Assembly (NCBI GenBank): GCA_036897485.1 | Contig: JAYMTF010000747.1 | Location: 1-30,727, forward strand | Length of the DNA stretch: 30,727 bases | Direction: 5' to 3' | Origin: Pelargonium nanum | Taxonomy: Eukaryota; Streptophyta; Magnoliopsida; Geraniales; Geraniaceae | Part shown: positions 22,441 through 30,727 of the stretch, piece after piece | How the letters are laid out: every line of letters begins with the position of its first letter | How positions within the stretch are numbered: position 1 is the stretch's first letter | Program-made: the position numbers and the translations under genes | Notes under the pieces: model-generated | The model's database searches: none | What the model saw: the letters and a program-made list of their open reading frames with translations, nothing else | Told to the model about the DNA's origin: nothing

Positions 22441-22790
22441 ACACTTGATTACGAGTGTCAAGTGAGTTTTGAAACTCTTGTATGCCCTTCAAACTTTTCG
22501 GGGAATAGTGGAGCCATTAAAAGCCTCCACTACTTCAGGTAGTGTGGGGAATTGTATGAACAGGCGGCTTCGTAATTGGCGAAGAGCTCTGCGGGACTGT
22601 AGGCTCTGTATTTTACAAGAGAGCTTTGTGGGACTCTCAAAGGCTCAAGTTGCTTCAAGTTCTTTTTTTTCTTTTGGGGAAGGGGGAATCAGCCGCTGTC
22701 TAGGGGGGTCATAGCCCCCCAAACATCCGCTCGAACGGTCTTCTGGTTCGAGCGAGGGAGATGCCTCCTCGCACTCGCTTTTTGCGGGCT
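22441..22790. other. GC-rich, hairpin-dense island of unknown nature
   Basis: At least nine inverted repeats with short loops in about 350 bp. CACTTGA/TCAAGTG (22442-22448/22458-22464), GAGTTT/AAACTC (22464-22477), TAGTGGAG/CTCCACTA (22506-22513/22525-22532), CCACTAC/GTAGTG (22527-22533/22539-22544), CTTCG/CGAAG (22568-22584), AGCTTTG/CAAAGGCT (22622-22645, one bulge), GGGGGG/CCCCCC (22703-22720), CGCTCGAAC/GTTCGAGCG (22728-22736/22746-22754, perfect 9 bp) and GCGAGG/CCTCGC (22752-22757/22767-22772). Some stems share bases and exclude each other. An 81-codon open frame at 22469-22714 shows no domain. It lies between convergent gene ends. Confidence 0.6.
22584..22646. repeat. Imperfect direct repeat within the hairpin island
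   Basis: GAGCTCTGCGGGACT..AGGCTC (22584-22606) and GAGCTTTGTGGGACT..AGGCTC (22621-22646) are close copies in the same orientation. Confidence 0.6.
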
Positions 22791-23338
22791 TCCAAAATCT
22801 CCATATGTTAAGGTGTTTGATATTCGAAAATGAATTGACACATCACTTCTGCTCCATGTGTCGCGTATTTATTTGTCATCTTGATACTTGTTTTTTACAA
22901 GTACACATGGGCATTACCCCACAGTACCATTATCATTATGAACGATTTTCTGTTTAATTATCTATATATATAAATCATACTAGGTACTTGAAACAAAAAA
23001 AGTAGTAAAAACGAGTGAACCATTAGAAATAGTAAGAATCTTCCTATATACACTTTTTCTAATGTGCCCTCACCTTAGCTTTAATAGAATTAGCTACACA
23101 ATACCAACCTCCTTGCTCCTCTGCAAGTAAACTTGGAACATCACTCTCACTTAACTGCATTGAATACCAAAATGCAGATAGATGATCTGTACTTGGAACA
23201 TCACACTTAACTGCCTTGAATACCAAAATGCAGATAGATGATCTGTTGGGGCACATAACTCTACACCCTTCAAATGCTATGCTTGCTTTACTGTTCGACA
23301 AAACTGTGTTCGTTTCCTTCCAACCAAATATATATCCT
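22791..23338 (-). other. 3' flank of the organellar DNA polymerase gene
   Basis: AT-rich, non-coding, probably the 3' UTR of the minus-strand polymerase in its right half. It contains a tandem 56-60 bp duplication. Open frames here are shadows of the terminal exon or chance. Confidence 0.6.
23131..23246. repeat. 60/56-bp tandem duplication in polymerase 3' flank
   Basis: Copy 1 is 23131-23190 and copy 2 is 23191-23246. They are identical except for a 4-nt length difference near the start and one substitution. Each begins acttggaacatcac and ends gcagatagatgatctgt. Confidence 0.92.
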
Positions 23339-26300
23339 CTACTTGGCAGCATACCAATTCCCAGCACACTTGGCATCAACAGCAAGGTCAACTTTAAGAA
23401 TATTCTCGCCCTTGAACGGTTTTGACATGCAATCCACAACTATGTCTTTAGCAATCTCAGCCGACTCTGTTGGCCCTTCCAGGATCACTTCATCATGGAC
23501 CTGTTTCAACATACATGTCATTTCCAGTCTATCTATATACTGGGGTTTGGTTGGTTTCAAGGGGAAGACAAAATAAATTAACCTGTAAAATCAGCTTCCA
23601 TCCTAGCTCCTTCAAACGAGGATTTTCTGATATTTGTATCATGGCACACATGGCAACATCAGCAGCGCTACCCTGTCACCATCACCGGAAATCAGAATAT
23701 GTACATCTATGTGTGCATGCATGTAGAGAAATATAGAGAGCGTACCTGCACTGGGGTATTGATCGCAGCCCGCTCAATGTGATTTCTATGAGCACGAGTA
23801 GTACGAAGAGTTGATGGAAATCGACGGGCCCGACCTAGTAATGTGTGAACACATCCATCTTGGATGGCTTCTATTTTACGCAATTGTTGCCAAGCAAGGA
23901 CTTCTTGTCTTTCTTTATACCAGAGATTGACTGTTTCCTCGGCTTCCTTTACAGAAACCTGATAGAGAACAGACAGATCAATCTAAGTTTGATTGATATA
24001 GTTTCAGATTATTCAAGACCAAGTACTACAAAAGGTACCTTCCAATCCCGGGCAAGGCCAACTGGAGTTTTCCCGTATGCAATGGAAAAGTTGAGCATTT
24101 TAGCTTTCCTTCTTTCAGAAGCAAAGGCATCCTGAAAAGAAATGGGTATAAAATATAAAAACAACTCAAAACAGAAGCATTAAGTTTGTTCCCAAGGTGC
24201 CGGGGCTTAGAAATATTATCCACACATTCCACCATTCAAAGATATACGAATTCTGTTCGCAACAGTGTTAAAATTACTTGATTCCTTTGTGTTCCCTTTT
24301 ATTGCCACATACCAGCACTCAGATATCAGGATTAACCCCCAAACCCCAAAAAAATCTGATAGAAGAATTTCTCATACTATACCTTCAGTAATGGAACTGG
24401 AGGTTTATCTTCACCAGGTTGTGGATCCCACTCGAGAAGTACTTGTTTTTTCTCAACTGCTTCACGGATATGGGGGTACATATTCATTGCAGTCCTCGAA
24501 TGGAAATCTCCACCAGCTTTAAAGGCATCCAACATGCTCTTACAATTAGCAAGATGTGCAAGAATCCTAAGTTCCAGCTGAGATTTGAAGACATTTTAAT
24601 CAGCAGGTGAAATTCTATATATGCATGATAAGCATATATCCTTGTATAGTTCACGAAAATACCTGTCCATAATCAGCAACAACAAGGGAGTTCCCAGGTG
24701 CAGCTATGAATGCCTGACGGATCTTGTACCGATCCTTCTCCAGAGCAGGTTGGTTCTGGTTTTACAGAATATTGAATCTATTAATACCCTTTTATATCTA
24801 ATATATTGGAAAGAGAACAAATGCTAATACATAATAACAACTAATAGATGCAAAACCAGAGGAAAATCTAATCCCAGAAGTAAAAGGGTCAGTTGATATC
24901 CATATACAAGTCCCATCTACACAAACCATACAGGTCGTTTATGTGACATGCAAAATCTAGTGCAAATCAAAAACCAATATTGTGTTATTTAAGTCACTCG
25001 ATTCAAACTATGAGGAGTACGCAACACTGTCAATTTCAACTGAAAAAACGTGAACTTTCATTCAAAAGTTATGACTCCAACTACAAAACAATTGAACATT
25101 CACTGGCATAACCCAATATACACCAAACAGATTAACATAGTAACAACAATTCTCGATCCATTTCCCAATATAAAATACAATCTTAAAGACTGCTAACTGC
25201 TCTTTTCCATTCAGCACAAACTTAAGAACAATCTGCCTTCAACTGATAAGGTTGTCCAGGGAGATACTCTCCCTTTTGAGTAACATCTCAGAGAATTGGA
25301 ATCTTTCAGTGCATGAACTAGAATTCAGTGAGTACAAGTTAAGAGGCTCTTTATTAATAATGAAGGTCTACAGGAGTCCAATCAGAGTTTAAGAAGCAAG
25401 CATGTATGGTAGGCTATTGAATTCAACAACAACAACCAAGAGAATGTTTAACTTTGCAAATGTAATCACGACAAAATTGTTATTTGTCGGAGTTCTTATT
25501 ATCTACACAACAGTAGAAAACATCATTTACCAAATAATGAGATTGTCCTCATTAAAAGTGAATTATAACATTACCAAAGTCAAGAACTAACCTGTAAATT
25601 AGGCCTCCTAGCCGATAGACGCCCAGTCTCGGTGTTGATGTTTAGTGAACAATGAACACGCCCATTCTTGCCTGACACGTTACTTCCCTGAGCCAAAAAA
25701 GAACAAGTCATTACACTCTCATAATTTAAACTAACATAAGTAACACAAGAATGAGGAGATAATAATTTATTTTTATTTCTTTTTACTGCAAGGAGATAAT
25801 TAATTAATTAATTAATTAAAAGTATGAATTGTAATTGCATCTATGTAAACTTGATCATTTGGACAGGAGGAAGAGTTGCCCCTCAAACCATCCAGAAAAT
25901 TTGTGGGGCATTGTCCTAGTCGATTCCCAAGTGTGACGCAACTATTTGGAGGTTTTATTTTCGTTCAAAATAGACAGAAAGATACAACATAAAAGTAACC
26001 AAATATGAAAACCCAAGCCAGATTAGGGTCCGCTATCAATAGACTACTGGAACAAACTTGGTGAAACAACAAGGGAGTGTTACAGTGTTACCTCCTACTG
26101 CAGCAAGTAATCTTTAGAGGATCTGTCCTTAATCAGTCCCCAGTGTGAACTCTTATAACCGTAGGTTTTAATTTCAATCAAACCAGACAGAAAAACACAA
26201 TCTGAAAGTAACCATAAAATAAAAAGGCAGAGAATTTTAGTTATGAGAAGAGGCACATAAAGAAACAGTTCCCCTTTTCAATGGCCATGCTAAGAAGCTC

Positions 26301-29300
26301 TTAATATGACTAAGATATTTGTACATAATACATTGCTTAACTTCTTAAAATGTGGAATCAGAGAATAGCAACTTAAGATAGGTGGTGCTCAGCAAATTTA
26401 AAATTTCAGATTTTGAGATTGCATCATTATCTTATTCTGATAGTTTTTGGAAATGAAGCAAAATAAGGTGATATTATTGCCCTTATTTTATCTGGCCCAT
26501 AATAGCAATCATGGCAACAATAGCATCATACTCAAGATGATCTTGGAAACAAATAAAGCTTAATTTATCATCTGAACAGCTGAGGACAAAATGTACACTA
26601 ACATCAACTCAAACCCGATTGGAAATAATTGGAGAGGCCCATATAAATTATCGACTAACACAGAACCACATATCTATTCAGTGTTGGACTACATTTTATC
26701 AGTTCTCATGTAGGACTAATAATAATTATGACCAATATGTATATAGTAGTAGATAGGGCAGAAGAAAGCACCTGCAAGGGGAGAATAAAGTTGGAAATCA
26801 AGGAGTCTATGCTGCAAACTTCACATAAAGCAGCAATGGCATGGCAAGCCTCCCTTCCTTCCTCCTCCTTGTAACCACTGTCTACAAATGCTGCAAAAGC
26901 TGATCCATATGCTGATGTGTCTACATCCTCTGTTACAGCAATTTCAGCATCATCTAACAGCAAGTCATCATCAACGTCTTTGAAATCATAGACAGCAGAG
27001 ACCTTCCCAGCTAAAGCCTTCAAAGCTTCTCCGCTAACCGAGGGCCAGCCAGATGCTGTGAATATCTCAGTTGTCAAATTGACACCAATTTGATGCAGCT
27101 TAATAGTGCGAAGTTTTGCTGGGGCCTTCTTGCCTTCTTCAATCACATTATCAATATTGGGAATTTTAAAAATCTTCTCATGTGGAAGGCATTCTTCACA
27201 GTTGTTTCTGCAACAAGAAATAAGCAAGTTAGACTTAGAGGTATCCTGGTACCTAAGCATAACTCAGAAAATATGAACACTTGGCTTATCTATGTTGCAC
27301 AAATACGGACACGGGAAACTAAATATGACACGATACATACACAGAGACACTATTTTCAGTAAAATTAGAATACGACACATTTAGAATACGTTACATAAGA
27401 ATAAAAATATATGTATACTTCATATAAAAAAATTGCATAATATAAATAAATATGAGCATCATAAAAAAAAACTAAATCAAATTCTAAAATGATAAATATT
27501 TATGAATTTATCTATTATGATTTGTATTGAAAAAGTATTGAGTCGGGCACTGATTGGTTTATATATAATATTATCATATCTAGTATATTGTTAATAATTA
27601 TCTATATGTCCAACTTTCTGCTAAGAAGGAATGCCAGATTTCTTGAGAGAATTTGAGATGTGTATCCATGTACTAGTATCCCTGAGTTTCCAATGAGTCC
27701 AATAAGTATTTTTAATATTTTAATGTTAATACACAAAATTGTTTATTTCATACGTATTGGGTGAGTATCTAACCATATCCATATCAGATACGTACATGAT
27801 ATGAAAACTTCCAAAGGCCGTATCCATGCATCATATCAGCTTATGTTGTGCACATTGGAAAGCATGAAACTAAAACCAATAAATGAATGCATAAAAGATT
27901 TTATTAATTCTGCAGTTATGAACCACAAAATACTGTTTGCACTCAATCACATAATTTCATGGAGTCATGGAAGATTCTCCCTCCTATTAAATCCCCAACT
28001 TCGGTAAAATCTTTCAGAGGGTCAAGCATGAAACTAAAATCAATAAATGAATGCATATAAGAAGTGATTAATTCTGCATTTATGAACTACAAAATACTGT
28101 TTGAGCTCTATCCCATAATTTCATGGAGTCATGGAAGATTCTCCCTCCTATTAAATTCCCAACTTCGGTAAAATCTTGCAGAAGGTCAATTTAACATAAT
28201 ATTTTAGCATCCGTTCAAAACATGACTTACAAATACCAAATGGTTTGTACAGTGATGAAAACTTTTCAATGGTACCAGGAGCATGAAGTACCTAGAGTAT
28301 CTATCAAAGACTCTAAATGAAGAAAGACTTCCGAATTCTAGGACAAATATATATGAAACCTAGCTCCTACATACACTACTCAATAGTGTACACGGATAAA
28401 CCCAACTCAGAAATATTTCAATGAGTGGCACAAGGAGAAAATGTTATCACAATGTTCATTGTCGCAACTACAAATCTTTTTCTTCTTTCTAGAGAAACAA
28501 GTGTCTTGCATACACAATTTTAGTTCAACTATTTAGCGTTTCATAAGTTCTGCCACTTGAGATTCTTTATCCGTGCAATGCATGGTCTTTGGTAACATGA
28601 AGAAAATTAATTACATATCAATGTGAAAAGAATATAAAATGATAAACAGAGATAGAAAACATATCATTAGGAAGGGATAGATAAAGAGAACAGGTGGGGA
28701 TATTAAAGTCATTAAGTGCACGCCAGCTTTGTAATTAACATATTAGTATACATTGTTCTCACAAAAATCAGACCCCTCCTACAAGACTTTTTACTGCAAT
28801 AAGCACTCATTTTAAAATTTAACATTGCATATTTCAGAACAACCCTAAAAAGCTACGTCACCTAGAAGGCCATATTGCACTACAAAATCAAGTTAAAAAA
28901 TGATGTGCTTTTATATGAAATCAATTACAGGACTTTCGGGAGGATACACAAGAACTATAAGACTATTATTCTGAGACCAGCTGTAGACGGCAATGAATCC
29001 AGAATGTTTAAAAAACAAAAAGACATCTAGCAGCGGACTTAAATCTAAATTAAATCAATATTTTAATTCAGGCACACACTATAAAGTACCAAAGGATAAA
29101 ATCGCCATCAATAAGTTTTCCCATGCCAGTAAATATCAGTGTCATTTTGATACTCTCTAAGCTGTTGTTTTAGGTTTGTTTGCGAGTTTCGAGCTACTAT
29201 TGTTCTGCTATTTTGTTAACGAAATTCTTGTTTACAAAAGGATGGGAATAAAGCTTAAGAAAATGAAGGAATGATTATATACAACATACCTGTTCTGTAT

Positions 29301-29972
29301 GCCACCAAAAAAGAGCTGACGTAACTGAATATCACTTCCCACATTCATATACCTAGCATCAGGGCAATACTTGGATGCCCAATTGCGGAATCTATTAACA
29401 GCAACTTCTTGCTCTCTTTTGGCCACCTTCTCTAACTCAGCAAGATATGCTCGATCTACCAGCATCCCTTCAGTTTCCATTTTAACTAAAATCTCACCAA
29501 AAGGTCGCCAGTATTCTTCATAGAAGTCAAACATGGTTTTTCCAAGAACTGTAGTGCCATTAAATTTCCATGGCATTTTTGACAGTTTGCTTTTTAAGCT
29601 CTCATAAAGCTTTAGTGTGCTTATTGCATCTAAGGCAGAATACGAGACCCATAGTTTATGTTTATTCCTTTGTAACTCTTCAACAGGAGCCATGGTGACC
29701 ACCTTGCCTTCAGACCCATCTTTTTTCAGCTTCTTCGTTCCAAAAATGGTCTTCATTGATATCTTACCCATCAACTCTTTCTCAGAAGAACATAATTTCA
29801 CACCAGACATGACCTTTGCATCACCAGAAAGTGCTTCGAGAGAATATCCACCCTGTGTTCGCCTTGAGGAATCCCACAATCGTGCCATATGCATAGTGTC
29901 AGCATGAAATCCAGAAAGTTTAAATCCATAGTTCTCCAAAACATGGTTGTCAAAGCTATAGTTGTGCCAGAC
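23339..29972 (-). CDS. Organellar DNA polymerase I (POLIA/POLIB type), partial, 5' part outside window
   Basis: Nine minus-strand exons, all GT..AG and in phase: 29972-29290, 27207-26772, 25687-25592, 24755-24663, 24577-24383, 24131-24039, 23958-23746, 23672-23583, 23500-23339; 686 residues of a protein usually ~1,030-1,050 long. Numbering within this part: 3'-5' exonuclease motif Exo II NYSFD (N4, D8) and Exo III YSALD (Y111, D115). A plant-type linker follows, with an acidic stretch. The family-A polymerase palm/fingers show motif A DYGQLELR (D433), motif B R508-K512-F516-Y520 and motif C VHDE (D636). All visible catalytic residues are present. Exo I, the N-terminal region and the transit peptide lie beyond the right edge. 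The family replicates and repairs plastid and mitochondrial DNA. POLIA and POLIB cannot be told apart without the N-terminus. Confidence 0.95.
24756..25591 (-). other. Intron of the organellar polymerase gene
   Basis: 836-nt intron between the exon ending RRPNLQ and the exon beginning NQPALEK. AT-rich; no nested gene seen. A 62-codon open frame at 25402-25590 has no support. Confidence 0.7.
25797..25816. repeat. (TAAT)5 microsatellite
   Basis: Five perfect TAAT units, continuing as TAA. Confidence 0.9.
25915..26225. repeat. Diverged ~212-bp tandem pair in polymerase intron
   Basis: The block at about 25915-26010 (cgattcccaagtgtgac ... gacagaaa ... aaagtaacca) recurs as about 26127-26225 (cagtccccagtgtgaac ... 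gacagaaa ... aaagtaacca). Order and spacing are kept with many substitutions, so this is an old duplication. Confidence 0.55.
27208..29289 (-). other. Largest complete polymerase intron (2,082 nt)
   Basis: AT-rich. The part about 27285-27800 contains scattered 'acacgatac / atacggacacgg / atcagatacg' words, a texture common in decayed plant retroelement sequence. It is followed by a clear 164-bp tandem duplication. No nested gene recognised. Confidence 0.6.
27861..28189. repeat. 164-bp tandem duplication in polymerase intron
   Basis: Copy 1 is 27861-28024 and copy 2 is 28025-28189. They are highly similar, sharing a long identical stretch (catggagtcatggaagattc onward). Differences are mostly substitutions. 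Confidence 0.92.
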
Positions 29973-30273
29973 CTAAAAAGGACAAGAATTTGTCAGTTCT
30001 GAACTTGCCAAACATTCTAGTTTCTTCTAGTGAAGGTGAAATACCATTGAGTGAAGCACTGAACAAAATGTATGTGCCGCTAGGCACTTCAATTCATAAA
30101 GCTCAAATTGGTTATTATAATATAGTAGCGTGCATTATCTGCTGAACTTTGAGGTAGCAGTTGGCTCAAGATTAGAAGAATACATAAAAAGTTTTGAAAT
30201 ATATATGGTTAAATCCATGGGTCTGGACAATGAGGAAGAGTCAGGTTGGCATGTAATATGAATAATATTATAA

Positions 30274-30690
30274 TTCAATGGACGACAAACAAAGCCGGCC
30301 ACAGCATAACTGTTTCTGCAGCGACATAAATGACAGCCATGCTAACAGAAAGATGCAATCAGAAGGAAAGAAAAATGCCAACGAAAAGAGATGCATACAA
30401 AAAAAACACCAATACATAAGTTCAGTACATGAACTATGGGTAACATTATTCAACGGACTAAAAAAGATAAGAAGCCCACATCCACAACATGATTATGGCA
30501 GCGGCATAATTGACAACCATGCGAAAAGAGAGATGCAATCAGAAGGAAACAAACGCTCCACAAAAGAGATGCATACAGAAAAAAAAAAACATAAATACAC
30601 AGAGAATCAGAGGTACATTCCATGGGTGAGGACATGAGGTAGAATTAGGTGGGTTTGGAATATTGGGTAATATTTTAATTCAATGAACTA
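30274..30690. repeat. Imperfect tandem repeats at the right edge
   Basis: The block ttcaatggac...agatgcaatcagaaggaaa (from 30274) recurs from about 30449 (agatgcaatc at 30351 against 30531, local period 180). A third start, ttcaatgaactaaaaa, appears at about 30679, just before the G run. Copies carry indels. Confidence 0.72.
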
Positions 30691-30694
30691 AAAA

Positions 30695-30717
30695 GGGGGG
30701 GGGGGGGGGGGGGGGGG
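30695..30717. repeat. Poly(G) run of 23
   Basis: Uninterrupted 23 G immediately after the third repeat start and 10 bases before the window end. It may be a true homopolymer or a sequencing or assembly artefact. Confidence 0.9.
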
Positions 30718-30727
30718 ACGAGCCGAA

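Larger units (their letters stand above)
25688..26771 (-). other. Intron of the organellar polymerase gene
   Basis: 1084-nt intron. It holds a TAAT microsatellite and a diverged tandem pair, listed separately; otherwise featureless. Confidence 0.7.
29973..30727 (-). other. Polymerase intron, cut by the window edge
   Basis: The first 755 nt (acceptor side) of an intron upstream of the exon starting VWHNYS. The upstream exon is outside the window. Confidence 0.7.

Noticed and set aside
22469..22714. 81-codon open frame in the hairpin island
   Set aside because: Composition is set by the stems (Arg/Cys/Leu-rich), no domain is recognisable, and it ends in the G/C stem.
22728..22760. ggttcgagc word resembling a tRNA B box
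   Set aside because: It is part of a perfect hairpin; no A box or acceptor-stem complementarity at tRNA spacing was found.
23059..23439. 126-codon minus-strand frame near the polymerase end
   Set aside because: It overlaps the terminal exon in a different frame and runs through the duplicated 3' flank; the exon's own frame gives the conserved polymerase C-terminus.
27285..27800. Possible intact retroelement in the polymerase intron
   Set aside because: Only scattered short words typical of repeats; no terminal repeats, primer site or coding frame found.
1..30727. CRISPR array or bacterial-type operon
   Set aside because: No regularly spaced identical short repeats; gene structure is eukaryotic with spliceosomal introns.

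Overview
The window looks like nuclear DNA of a eudicot plant. The genes have many introns with GT..AG borders and AT-rich introns, the encoded proteins are plant-specific (two thylakoid-lumen proteins, a cortical-microtubule protein, an organellar DNA polymerase), and decayed plant retroelement and MITE-like debris lies between them. The species cannot be fixed from sequence alone. The short intergenic spaces suggest a small-genome dicot.

Layout, left to right. (1) 1-2957 is AT-rich intergenic DNA. It holds a 5'-truncated LINE remnant bounded by an 11-bp target-site duplication and a 426-bp fold-back element that ends just before a TATA box. (2) 2958-5614 (+) is the plastid lipocalin LCNP/CHL: five exons, 334 codons. 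(3) 6534-9309 (-) is PSB27-H2 (LPA19-type PSII assembly factor): four exons, convergent with LCNP. (4) 9310-12260 is intergenic, with an imperfect ~600-bp inverted-repeat element. (5) 12261-12617 (+) and 12614-13099 (-) are two small intronless genes of one unrecognised plant family. They face each other tail to tail and their stop codons interlock. (6) 13100-15754 holds a probable leader/promoter for the minus-strand member and an intergenic stretch. (7) 15755-22109 (+) is a TORTIFOLIA1/SPIRAL2-type microtubule protein: six exons, 904 residues. (8) 22110-23338 is a convergent spacer with an unusually hairpin-dense, GC-rich island and a duplicated 3'-flank segment. (9) 23339-29972 (-) is the C-terminal two thirds of the plant organellar DNA polymerase I (POLIA/POLIB, 'POP'): nine exons in the window. 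Its 5' part lies beyond the right edge, and the window ends inside an intron at a 23-nt G run.

The exon models were built by hand: every junction given is GT..AG and keeps phase, and the joined proteins read through family motifs. Three of the six genes encode proteins expected in plastids. LCNP and PSB27-H2 both act in the thylakoid lumen on photosystem II protection or assembly, the polymerase copies organelle DNA, and the TOR1-type protein acts on cortical microtubules. Nothing shows that the genes are co-regulated.

The strongest unexplained signals are the interlocked inverted paralogue pair at 12.3-13.1 kb, the hairpin-dense island at 22.44-22.79 kb, and a run of at least six independent local tandem duplications (56-212 bp units), all in introns or 3' flanks between 16.5 and 30.7 kb. 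I found no tRNA, rRNA or CRISPR array and no clearly new multi-gene system.
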